Positions 17,451-26,400 of a DNA stretch of 42,307 bases are shown piece after piece (within the stretch, counting starts at the first letter, position 1; each line of letters begins with the position of its first letter). A program made the translations under genes and the position numbers. The DNA comes from Planctomycetaceae bacterium (GTDB lineage Bacteria; Planctomycetota; Planctomycetia; Pirellulales; Pirellulaceae), in NCBI GenBank assembly GCA_021298315.1, contig JAJTFC010000043.1, positions 1-42,307 of the forward strand, in the 5' to 3' direction. Under the pieces are notes generated by a model. It was not told the origin of the DNA. It ran no database searches and saw only the letters and a list, made by a program, of their open reading frames with translations.

Positions 17451-18214
17451 ACTTTCTCAATTTTCTCTCTATGCTATTATTCGCAAAAAGCATGTTCCCT
17501 GTCTTGTGCCTTCTGACTTTGCTTGCCGCAGCTCATGGTGCCGAGCCGATTAAGGTCTTGGTCGTCACGGGAGGTTGTTGTCATGACTATGACTACCAGA
17601 CCAAGGCCATGCAGCTTGCTGCCAAAAAGCAAGGCGTTGACATCGACTGGACAGTCGTCTTTGAAGGGGGCAAGGGAACCCAGGCGAAGATCGACTTGTA
17701 CAACAAGGCCGATTGGGCCAAAGGTTTTGATGTGGTCGTCCACAACGAATGCTTTGCCGACACCGATGATCCCGAATACATTCGCAAGATCACTCAGCCC
17801 CATCGCCAGGGGGTCAATGCGGTGGTCGTTCACTGCGCTATGCACACTTATCGGTCGGCCAAGATCGATGATTGGCGTGAATTCTTAGGGGTCACATCCC
17901 GCAAACACGAGCATCAAAGTCGTTATCCCGTCGAAGTCCTCGACAGGGAGAATCCGATTACCAAAGCAATACCCGCCGATTACAAGACACCGATGGATGA
18001 GTTGTATATCGTCGAGAAGATCTGGCCAAACACCAAAGTACTCGCGACGACCAAGAGTGAAAAAACGGGTGAGGTTCAGCCTGTGTTTTGGACCAACCAG
18101 TTCGGAAAAGCAAGGGTTTTTGGAACGACCTATGGCCATTCCAACGATACCTTTACCGATGATGTCTTCTTGACGACCCTGGTTCGAGGCATCGTTTGGG
18201 CCGCTGGCCGTTAA
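17447..18214 (+). CDS. ThuA-like domain protein, exported
   Basis: The 255-residue product belongs to the ThuA (trehalose-utilisation-like, class I glutamine-amidotransferase-fold) group, which is greatly expanded in planctomycetes. Recognisable segments are IKVLVVTGGCCHDYDYQTKA, GFDVVVHNECFADTDDP, VNAVVVHCAMHTYR, PVFWTNQFGKARVFGTTYGH and DDVFLTTLVRGIVWAAG. The start is ambiguous: the ATG at 17447 overlaps the protease stop, but in-frame ATGs at 17471 and 17492 also precede a signal peptide (MFPVLCLLTLLAAAHGAE), and the last gives the most typical one. ThuA biochemistry is poorly known; relatives are linked to sugar metabolism. The overlap suggests translational coupling to the HtrA-like gene. 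Confidence 0.87.
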   Translation: MNFLNFLSMLLFAKSMFPVLCLLTLLAAAHGAEPIKVLVVTGGCCHDYDYQTKAMQLAAKKQGVDIDWTVVFEGGKGTQAKIDLYNKADWAKGFDVVVHNECFADTDDPEYIRKITQPHRQGVNAVVVHCAMHTYRSAKIDDWREFLGVTSRKHEHQSRYPVEVLDRENPITKAIPADYKTPMDELYIVEKIWPNTKVLATTKSEKTGEVQPVFWTNQFGKARVFGTTYGHSNDTFTDDVFLTTLVRGIVWAAGR

Positions 18215-18324
18215 GTTCATCCTAGAAGGTTCGTTGCGCATTGCATGTCGAACCTGAAACAGTTATTCTCCAATTAAAGATTATCGAGTTATTGAAACCG
18301 TAAACACACAACAGGAATCTAATC

Positions 18325-20373
18325 TTGAACGCATCTTCGAGCTCACTAAGCGATCTAGCCGTCAACACCATCCGAACCTTGAGCATGGATGGAGTCCAAG
18401 CCGCCAATAGCGGACACCCAGGAACTCCAATGGCTCTTGCACCGGTGACCTATCAAATATGGGCACACAATCTTAAGTACGATCCAAGCAACCCCAATTG
18501 GCACAACCGCGACCGCTTCGTCCTGTCCTGCGGACATGCTTCGATGCTCCTTTATTCCATGATCCACCTAGCGGGCATCCGGCATGTCGATAAGCAAGGT
18601 AAGGTCACTGACCGAGAATCGCTTGGTATCGAGGACCTTAAGAAGTTCCGTCAGTTGCATAGCCCATGTGCGGGGCACCCGGAATTTGGCTATGCCACTG
18701 GAATCGAGACGACCACCGGACCGCTTGGTCAAGGCGTTGGGAACTCGGTCGGGATGGCGATCGCGTCGAAGTTTCTAGGGGCCAAATACAATCGACCTGG
18801 GTTCACACTCTTTGACTTTGATGTTTACACCCTTTGCAGCGATGGCGACTTGATGGAAGGCATATCCAGCGAAGCGGCATCGATTGCTGGCCACCTGAAG
18901 CTCTCGAACCTCTGCTGGATCTACGATGACAATGGAATCACCATCGAAGGCCACACGGATCTAGCCTTCAGCGAAAACATGGCCATGAAATTCAAGGGGC
19001 TCGGTTGGCATACGATCCATGTCAAAGACGCAAACGATCGCGGTGCACTGCAAGCTGCGTTCGATGAGTTCAAGGCGACCGATGATCGGCCAACGCTCAT
19101 CGTCGTCAACTCGATCATCGGATTCGGATCACCCAACAAAGCCAATAGCCACGGAGCCCACGGAGCACCGCTCGGTGAAGAAGAGTGCAAGCTGACCAAG
19201 AAATGCTATGGTTGGCCAGAGAATGAAAAATTCTTGGTTCCACCCGAGGTTCGCCAACACTTTGCACAAACCATGGGAGCCAGAGGTAGCAAAGCGAGTT
19301 CCGATTGGAACGCTCTGTTTGCAGACTATACCAAGAAGTATCCGACGGAAGCTGCAGAGGTTCAATCGATCCTCGATGGCACACTCCCAGCGGATTGGGA
19401 CAAGGGGCTCAAGCCCTTTGCGGCCGATGCCAAGGGGATGGCCACTCGCGTTTCGAGCGGTAAGGTTCTCAATATGCTCTCGCCCCATATCCCACAACTC
19501 ATCGGCGGATCGGCCGACTTGGCACCTTCGACCATGACGCTCATCGATGGCGAGAAGGACTTTTTGCCCAGCAATTATTCGGGTCGCAACATGCACTTTG
19601 GCATCCGTGAGCATGGGATGGCCTCGGCCCTTAATGGCATGAGCCTGTGCGGCTTGCGTCCTTACGGTGCGACCTTCTTTGTGTTTACCGACTACATGCG
19701 ACCATCGATGCGGCTCAGCAGTATCATGCATCAGCCTGTGCTGTACGTCGTGACGCACGATTCGATCGGGCTAGGAGAAGACGGTCCGACACACCAACCG
19801 ATCGAGCACCTAGCGGCCTGCCGATCCATTCCAGGCTTGTACGTGTTTCGACCAGGCGATGCCAACGAAGTCCTTCACTGTTACCGAGCCGCATTGCAAC
19901 TAAGCAAGCATCCAAGCGCGATGGTTTTGTCCAGGCAAAACGTCCCGACGATGGATTCTACCAAGGTTGCAAGCGCAGCAGGTGCGGAGAAAGGTGGATA
20001 TGTCGTAAGCGATTGCCAAGGTACCCCGAAAGCGATTTTGATTGGTACAGGAACCGAACTGATGCTTTGCATCAAGGCCCAGGAGCAGCTCGCTAGCCAG
20101 GGTATTGCGGTACGAGTCGTGAGCATGCCTTGTTGCGAGTTGTTCGACGAGCAACCCAAGTCGTATCGAGATGAAGTCTTACCTCCGAGCGTAACGACCA
20201 GGCTTGCTTGCGAAGCCGGCTTGCGATTGGGTTGGGACAAGTACATCGGACTCGATGGTTTGTTTGTGGGCATGACCGGCTTCGGAGCTTCGGGCCCCGC
20301 TGACCAGCTTTACAAACACTTCAAGATCACCTCCGATCAGATCGTGCTGTTGATTCAAAACGCACTTTCTTAA
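18325..20373 (+). CDS. tkt: Transketolase
   Basis: The 682-residue cytoplasmic enzyme transfers two-carbon ketol units in the pentose-phosphate pathway using thiamine diphosphate. The family order is complete: IRTLSMDGVQAANSGHPGTP (17-36), LSCGHASMLLYS, TGPLGQGVGNSVGMA (131-145), the ThDP motif CSDGDLMEGISSEA (171-184) followed by WIYDDNGITIEG, then the pyrimidine-binding half with NMHFGIREHGMASALNGM and HDSIGLGEDGPTHQPIEHL. The start is TTG at 18325, chosen because AGGA lies 8 bp upstream and the reading frame gives a normal family N-terminus. No upstream ATG fits. Most of the gene has typical family length. Confidence 0.96.
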   Translation: MNASSSSLSDLAVNTIRTLSMDGVQAANSGHPGTPMALAPVTYQIWAHNLKYDPSNPNWHNRDRFVLSCGHASMLLYSMIHLAGIRHVDKQGKVTDRESLGIEDLKKFRQLHSPCAGHPEFGYATGIETTTGPLGQGVGNSVGMAIASKFLGAKYNRPGFTLFDFDVYTLCSDGDLMEGISSEAASIAGHLKLSNLCWIYDDNGITIEGHTDLAFSENMAMKFKGLGWHTIHVKDANDRGALQAAFDEFKATDDRPTLIVVNSIIGFGSPNKANSHGAHGAPLGEEECKLTKKCYGWPENEKFLVPPEVRQHFAQTMGARGSKASSDWNALFADYTKKYPTEAAEVQSILDGTLPADWDKGLKPFAADAKGMATRVSSGKVLNMLSPHIPQLIGGSADLAPSTMTLIDGEKDFLPSNYSGRNMHFGIREHGMASALNGMSLCGLRPYGATFFVFTDYMRPSMRLSSIMHQPVLYVVTHDSIGLGEDGPTHQPIEHLAACRSIPGLYVFRPGDANEVLHCYRAALQLSKHPSAMVLSRQNVPTMDSTKVASAAGAEKGGYVVSDCQGTPKAILIGTGTELMLCIKAQEQLASQGIAVRVVSMPCCELFDEQPKSYRDEVLPPSVTTRLACEAGLRLGWDKYIGLDGLFVGMTGFGASGPADQLYKHFKITSDQIVLLIQNALS

Positions 20374-20404
20374 GCGATCTTGTTTTTAGGATCATCGTAT
20401 CGGT

Positions 20405-21007
20405 ATGCCGGAATCCATCCTTGAAGTCGCCAAGCGCGCCGATCAGTTCTTCAAGGAAGTATCACCCATCCATGAAACGATGCATAGACTGTCTCGCATC
20501 TTGGACGAAATGCAAATCCCTTTTGCGATCGCCGGCGCGATGGCTGCCAACGCCCACGGTCACAAAAGAACGACGGCGAATGTAGATATCTTGATTCGCC
20601 GAGAGGACTTGTTGCGATTCAAAGCCCAGCATTTCGGTCGTGGATGGATGGATAAGTTTGAAGGATCGAAGAATTTCAAGGATACGATCACTTCGGTCAA
20701 TGTCGACACGTTGATTGTCGGTGATTATCCAGGCGATGGCTTACCTAAACCGGTAGCCTTTCCTGCACCCGAAGACGTCTCGTTTCGAAACGAAGATGGG
20801 ATTCCGTTCCTGAGGCTAGAGTCGCTTCTGGAACTCAAGATCTCCTGCGGCATGACCGTTTCCCATCGACCCAGAGACTTCGATGATGTCATACAACTTA
20901 TCCGGGTCAATCGCTTGCCGTTGGAATTTGCCCAGAAGCTCAATCCCTTTGTGGTTAGCAAGTACCAAGAGTTATGGCAAGCCGCCCAGGTCAGCGACGA
21001 CTACTGA
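20405..21007 (+). CDS. Nucleotidyltransferase-fold protein (MNT/AbiEii-like)
   Basis: The 200-residue protein has a helical N-terminus followed by a minimal nucleotidyltransferase-like core: IPFAIAGAMAANAHG (39-53) and RTTANVDILIRRED, where the usual metal-binding DxD is reduced to NVDI. A second acidic strand SVNVDTLIVGDYPGD and FLRLESLLELKISCG, a segment seen in the AbiEii/DUF6036-type families, follow. Such proteins are found as housekeeping-like orphans or as toxins paired with small antitoxins; no partner is seen here. It starts 31 bp after transketolase and may be read from the same transcript. Activity is uncertain because the DxD motif is weak. Confidence 0.7.
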   Translation: MPESILEVAKRADQFFKEVSPIHETMHRLSRILDEMQIPFAIAGAMAANAHGHKRTTANVDILIRREDLLRFKAQHFGRGWMDKFEGSKNFKDTITSVNVDTLIVGDYPGDGLPKPVAFPAPEDVSFRNEDGIPFLRLESLLELKISCGMTVSHRPRDFDDVIQLIRVNRLPLEFAQKLNPFVVSKYQELWQAAQVSDDY

Positions 21008-21067
21008 TACTTCAGATGCTCAAGTAAAACGAGCCGCTGAATTGTCCTTCGTTGATCGCCCAGTGTG

Positions 21068-22090
21068 CTATTTGGTCTTGGTACCCCAGGCTTGAGGGCG
21101 GACGACATCTTTAACCAACCCTAGTTTTTCAAATGCTCGAATCGTGATCCAACTGACATCAAACTCCCACCACTTATGCCCGTGTGCGGCGGCCCGCTGG
21201 TCGGCATGATGGTTGTTGTGCCAGCCTTCGCCGTTGGCGATTAGACCAATGAGCCAGTTGTTGCGGCTGTTGTCTTTGGTCTCATAATTTCTGTATCCCC
21301 AAATATGGGTGACTGAATTGACACTCCATGTGATATGCCAATTCAACACCGTTCGGACAAAGACACCCCAAACCAGCAGGCTTGATCCGAACTGGATTCC
21401 ACCCCAAAGATTACCTGAGGTGAACCAGCCGATGGCAAAACCGATGATCGGATAGAGAATCGCGACGGCCAAGTAGACCTTAAGCCAATTCCAGTTCCGC
21501 TCGAGCTTCATGTAGAAAGGATCTTTTAAGAGGTCCCGAGTGAATTTTTGGTAATCCTTGACGTTGGTGAAATCCCGATTCTCAACCATCAACCAACCGA
21601 AGTGTCCCCAGAAAAAAGTGACTAGAGGGCTGTGCGGATCAGGTTGATGGTCGGAGTGCTGATGATGGATCCGATGCATTGCGACCCAACATGCAGGGGT
21701 GTCTTGCATGGTGCACACGCCAAGGAGAGCCAACGTGTGTTCGAACCACTTCGGGGCGTTCATCCCTCGGTGGGTTAGCAACCGGTGATAGCCGATATTG
21801 ATCCCCAAAGTTCCAAATACATACAGACCCAGGATACTCAGTGCGACGCCGGTCCAACTAAAGAACCAAGGGATAAAAGCCAAACATGCAAGCAAATGAA
21901 TCAGAGGGATCGAGATCGCATAACGCCAACGGATCTGGACCGGCTTGACGGCTGTCTCAGGTCGCGGAAGTACTTGACTAGGATCCGCAGGAAGAACCTT
22001 TGGCGCTTTCGGAGAATCCGTCTGCTTCGGCTTGGATTCATGTCCGAGGGTTTGTGCTGGCGGGCTATCGGGAATAAGGTCGATTGACAT
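21068..22090 (-). CDS. Acyl-CoA/fatty-acid desaturase
   Basis: The 340-residue integral-membrane di-iron desaturase has all three histidine boxes of the delta-9 acyl-CoA desaturase family: HRLLTH (102-107), HRIHH (139-143) and HNNHH (291-295, in GEGWHNNHHAD). Four hydrophobic segments lie at about 58-97 and 204-250. The N-terminal 50 residues are proline-rich and poorly structured. It inserts a cis double bond into saturated acyl chains and so tunes membrane fluidity. The gene is convergent with the nucleotidyltransferase-like gene (60 bp between stops), and a long spacer lies upstream. Confidence 0.94.
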   Translation of the reverse strand: MSIDLIPDSPPAQTLGHESKPKQTDSPKAPKVLPADPSQVLPRPETAVKPVQIRWRYAISIPLIHLLACLAFIPWFFSWTGVALSILGLYVFGTLGINIGYHRLLTHRGMNAPKWFEHTLALLGVCTMQDTPACWVAMHRIHHQHSDHQPDPHSPLVTFFWGHFGWLMVENRDFTNVKDYQKFTRDLLKDPFYMKLERNWNWLKVYLAVAILYPIIGFAIGWFTSGNLWGGIQFGSSLLVWGVFVRTVLNWHITWSVNSVTHIWGYRNYETKDNSRNNWLIGLIANGEGWHNNHHADQRAAAHGHKWWEFDVSWITIRAFEKLGLVKDVVRPQAWGTKTK

Positions 22091-22397
22091 GGGGATTGCA
22101 AACTTCGGTTCGCGAAAGCCGCTTAAGCGGGTACGTTACGGTTCTGACAAACAAGTATTATCCCTTATGGATGCCAGTGAGTCGACTTAAAAAAACCCAA
22201 TAATCGAGTCTGGCGTGTGCGGTTTTTGTGGGCGGGACGCTCTACCAACGCTAAAACCCAACGATTTTCACATTTTTTTGTCGGTGATTGGATGGCGATC
22301 TGCTCACGGACCCTCGAGCGACCCGTTGCTCTCGTTCAAGTCAGGTCAAAAAGCGATTACTGAACGTGGCCTGTCTGCTTTGAAGGATAATGGCTCG

Positions 22398-22412
22398 GAT
22401 CCCTCCGGGATC
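22398..22412. repeat. Short palindrome GATCCC-TCC-GGGATC
   Basis: Six-base arms around a three-base loop. It resembles dispersed planctomycete intergenic palindromes, recalled from experience and not searched. Confidence 0.45.
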
Positions 22413-22472
22413 GCCAGTGCGGCTTGGGGAGAGAGACTTGGTTAGATGTTGCTCAAGCGTTCTTAGTCTTTA

Positions 22473-22502
22473 CGTAGAACGGGCTCAGAGGCCCGTTCTA
22501 CG
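22473..22502. repeat. Strong 12-bp-stem palindrome
   Basis: CGTAGAACGGGC-TCAGAG-GCCCGTTCTACG forms a perfect 12-bp stem with a 6-base loop. It starts 43 bp beyond the HNH gene stop, where a terminator could sit, but no T-run follows on the minus strand, so a dispersed repeat is the better label. It may still stop or stabilise the HNH transcript. Confidence 0.7.
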
Positions 22503-22516
22503 GTACATCGTCCGTA

Positions 22517-22537
22517 GCATGGATCTGCGATCCGTGC
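22517..22537. repeat. Palindrome next to the 22473-22502 hairpin
   Basis: GCATGGATC-TGC-GATCCGTGC gives a 9-bp stem with one wobble pair. It sits 14 bp from the larger palindrome and may form one composite repeat with it. Confidence 0.55.
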
Positions 22538-22544
22538 GTGGTGT

Positions 22545-23168
22545 TTAACCGTCCACCTCTTCGATGCTTACGAGCCAATAGGCTTCGCTGATGAACTTCG
22601 ACCAACTCTCGACGCGATTCATGCGGTCTGCATAAATCGGCTTCCAAGCCGGACGTACCGGTTGCTTGGCAAGCTGCATGCAAGCTTGGATCGGCGTTCG
22701 GTCGGCCTTCTTGGAATTGCAGTCGATACAAGCCAACACGCAATTGGTCCAAGTCGACTGTCCACCCTGTGCCCGCGGGACAACGTGGTCGATCGTGAGC
22801 TCTTCGCTGCCGGGCTTCTTACCGCAATACTGACAAGTCATCTTGTCACGCTTGAACACGTTTCTGCGATTGAAGGTAACCGTTTGCGTCGGCATCGCAT
22901 CGAAGCGACTCAGCGCGATCACTTCTGGAATACGAATCCGCTGCCGTACCGCTTGGATGAACGGTTCGGCCCGATCCGGCACGAGTTGACTCCAGTCGCT
23001 CCAGTCATAGAGTTGGAAGTCCACCGGGTCGACAATCTTGGCCGACTCGTTCCAAAGCATCACAAGCGACCGCGCGACGGTCGCAACGTTGATCGGTTGC
23101 CAGTTGCGGTTTAATACCAACACCGGCTTGTGAATGGAAGTTGTCTGTCGAATAGTCGCGGTGGTCAT
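22545..23168 (-). CDS. HNH endonuclease family protein
   Basis: The 207-residue product carries a zinc-ribbon HNH domain: CxxC at Cys112/Cys115 (MTCQYCGKKPG), the core TIDHVVPRAQGG with His128, Asn142 (WTNCVLAC) and a second CxxC at Cys147/Cys150. The N-terminal half (KPVLVLNRNWQPINVATVARS) is the conserved extension of a widespread stand-alone group. A longer frame to 23234 has a poor start; two adjacent ATGs at 23171 and 23168 follow AGGAG, and the second has the better spacing. These stand-alone HNH proteins are common chromosomal genes, probably DNA-processing, and not necessarily part of a defence system. It is divergent from the kinase gene by 283 bp. Confidence 0.9.
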   Translation of the reverse strand: MTTATIRQTTSIHKPVLVLNRNWQPINVATVARSLVMLWNESAKIVDPVDFQLYDWSDWSQLVPDRAEPFIQAVRQRIRIPEVIALSRFDAMPTQTVTFNRRNVFKRDKMTCQYCGKKPGSEELTIDHVVPRAQGGQSTWTNCVLACIDCNSKKADRTPIQACMQLAKQPVRPAWKPIYADRMNRVESWSKFISEAYWLVSIEEVDG

Positions 23169-23451
23169 CATCGCTCCTGCTTTCGCTAAGCCTGCTTTGA
23201 CGATTGAAATACGAACCCACAAAGGGACTAGCAAGCTAGACCCCTAGGCCTTGGGATGGTTCGCTCCATAGGGCCATATATCGAGCTTTAAGGGTGATAT
23301 TTTGGCTCTTAGGGGTTTGCTTTTAGCCACCATTTCAGTATCCCTGCCTAATTGTTCAAAAAAATCAAATGACGACTGATGACCAAAGCGTTAGACTTAT
23401 GGGTTGTTTCTTGCCTGAAGGCACCTCCACCCCCGAACTGCAAAGCAGTCC

Positions 23452-26400
23452 ATGAGCATCGACAAGACCCGAGATTTACCGGAACCTGAACCAGGACAAG
23501 AATTGGATGTCCAATCGTTCGAGACCGAGCCTGCAGGGGATAGCGGAAACCAGACGAACGAACCGAGCGATTCGACGAATGTTCTAACCAGCCCAATGAA
23601 AGGCCCATCCCAGGAGCCGCCCGAGGAATCACGATTACGGAAGACCATAGGGGCATTCGAAGTCGTCGGGCTTCTAGGCAAGGGAGGCTGCGGGGAAGTC
23701 TATCGGGCTTACGACAGAAAGCTGGAACGCGAAGTCGCCATCAAATTGGTTCTCTCGAAATTTCAGGGAGATGCACTTAAACATTTATTGTCCGAAGCGA
23801 AAACCGTAGCGTCGCTCGACAGCAATCCCCATATCGTTCCAATTTATCACTACGATGTGTTGCATGAACCGGGGGAACCTCACCCGATTCCCTACATTGT
23901 ATCTAAACTGATTGATGGGTCGGATTTTAGAAAGCGACTGGTAAACAGCCGTCCGACGACAAGACAAACACTAACGATCATCAGAGATATCGCCGAGGCT
24001 TTGCATTTTGCGCACAGTAAGGGGCTGATTCACCGGGACATCAAACCAGAGAATATCCTTCTGGACAAAAAAGATCATGCGTATCTGGCAGACTTTGGAA
24101 TCGCCAAAAAAGAATCGGATCATTCCGACCGAAGCACTGCAGGAACCATTAGGTATATGAGTCCCGAGCAAGCCCGTGGAGAAGGACACTTGCTAACCTT
24201 TCAAAGTGACATCTATAGCCTAGGAATGGTCTTGTACGAAGCACTTAGTTGCTATCCGCATCGAGAAAGGGGGATTGGCCCCTTGCTCAAGTGCGTTTGT
24301 AAGGGGCAAGTCGAATCGCCTCGAGTATTCAATCCTGCAGTGACCATCGAGCAGGAACGGGTTTGCATGAAGGCACTTGCTCCAAGAGCATCGGATCGTT
24401 TCGCCACTGCCAAGGAATTCGCTGACGAATTGCAATGGTTGCTCGATCATCAGTTCGGTTCAATAGTCAATCGCAACAAAGATTCCGACGTGCCCGTGGT
24501 GCCCAAGGGTCTTCGATCTTTTGATGCAAACGACTCAGACTTTTTTCTGCGATTGCTCCCGGGACCCTACGATCGCGATGGCGTTCCTGAATCCCTCCGA
24601 TTTTGGAAGAATCGGATCGAAAGCAGCGAAAGCACATTTCGTGTAGGTTTGGTCTATGGTCCCTCCGGATGCGGTAAATCCTCGCAGATGAAGGCGGGAT
24701 TGCTGCCACGGCTTTGGGAAAAGTCGCTCGTAGTTTACATCGAGGCAACTCCAGATGAAACCGAAAGTCGATTGGAGCAAGGCGTAAAGAATCGGATCCC
24801 CAAAGCCCACGGAGAAACTCTTTCAGAGTTGATCAGCAATGTGCGCAAGGATCGCTTGGCCGGCATCAATGGAAAATTGGTATTGGTAATCGACCAGTTT
24901 GAGCAGTGGCTTGTAGCAAGAGACCAGTACGAGACCGAGGAGTTGACCGATGCGCTGCGTCAGTGCGACGGCGAGAGCGTCCAAGCTATTTTGATGGTCC
25001 GCGATGACATTTGGCTTGCAGGGAGCCGTTTTCTAAAGTGCTTAGACATTCCGATCGTCGAGCGGGAAAACAGCGCGCTGGTTGACTTGTTTGAAATCGA
25101 CCACGCCGAGAAAGTTCTCGGGCTCTTTGGTCAAGCTTACGGTAGACTCGACCAAGACCCAACGCAATGGAGTCAAGCTAACCGAGAATTCATTCGAAAC
25201 ACGGTGGATGGTTTAGCGAGAAATCGCAAGATCATTTCGGTGCGATTGGCCTTATTTGCCGAAATGATGAAAGGCCGTCAATGGGTGCCCGAAAGCTTGG
25301 ACGCTGTCGGCGGAACCGATGGGGTAGGAATCACGTTCCTCGAAGAAACGTTCAATTCTCCAACCGCACCGGCTGTCTATCGAGGGCATGCTGCGGCGGT
25401 TCAAGGTCTACTGGGGGCGTTATTGCCTGATCCCGGAGTAGAGATCAAGGGTATCAAGAAGAGCTACACCTCTCTTGCACAGGCAAGTGGTTATGCTGAT
25501 CAACCAGGTGCATTCAGCGAGTTGGTGACAATTCTTCATCGCGATTTGAAAATCATCACCGCCGTTTCAGAGGAAAAGGCCGAGCTCCCGGGTCAAGAGC
25601 TAGGCTCATTACCCTTGGGCACCGGCGCAGGTGAGCGTAGTTATCAACTCACTCACGATTACCTAGTCAGGCCGCTGCGAGAGTGGCTTACTCGCAAACA
25701 AAAGGAAACTCGCCAAGGACGAGCGGAACTGATGTTGCAGGAGAGGGTTGCTATTTGGAGGGACAAAAAGGAAAACAAGCAGTTGCCTTCGTTGCCAGAG
25801 ACTCTGAGTATTTATTACTACACTCGACCCAGTTCTTGGGATACCGACGAGCGAGCCATGATGGGCAAATCGCTTCGTGTCCACGCATCGATATGGGGAG
25901 GCGCGCTTGCTGCGATCCTAGTGACACTTGGAAGTGTTCTATTTTACACCCTTAACGAAAAATCAGGTCAGCTAGTAGACAACCTCGTTGACAGTGGACA
26001 GGGTGCCTCGATCGCGTTTAACATCCGTGATCTTCGCGGTTACCCAAAGTGGTTGGTGCATCGGCACCTGAAAAGGAAGGCCGACGAATTAAAGTCAAAG
26101 CCGAACGACGACCAAAAGAGTTTAGCCCTCAGAATCGCAATGGATTTCTTCGGTCTTTCCAATAGCTTGAACGATCCTTCTGAAAAACTCGTCGACTTGC
26201 TCAATCAAACAAAATCCTCCGACAACGATCATTCAACAGAAGAGGCAAAAGCGTCATTTAAGCTACTGCGCAACGATTCGCTGAACGTCATCTTAGCGAT
26301 CCACAATCAACCCGAGCAGTTGAAAGAAGCATTCGAAAAGCTTAAGCCAAACGCCATCAATACCGATGCCCAAAGGTATATCCGTTGGCGTAAGCAGGCT

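Larger units (their letters stand above)
22091..22544. other. Palindrome-rich non-coding spacer
   Basis: This 454-bp spacer separates the desaturase start from the HNH gene stop. An open frame at 22215-22445 exists on the plus strand, but its C-terminal part is made of repeat-like DNA and it has no family resemblance, so it is not called. Three hairpin-capable palindromes (22398-22412, 22473-22502, 22517-22537) cluster at the HNH side. Confidence 0.6.

Noticed and set aside
22215-22445. 76-codon open frame on the plus strand
   Set aside because: Its tail comes from palindromic repeat DNA, it has no ribosome site or family resemblance, and it lies in a repeat-rich spacer.
22473-22502. Rho-independent terminator for the HNH gene
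   Set aside because: The stem is strong but no T-run follows in the transcript direction.
22545-23168. HNH gene as part of a restriction or anti-phage island
   Set aside because: Stand-alone HNH proteins of this type are common chromosomal genes and no methylase, specificity or integrase gene is nearby.
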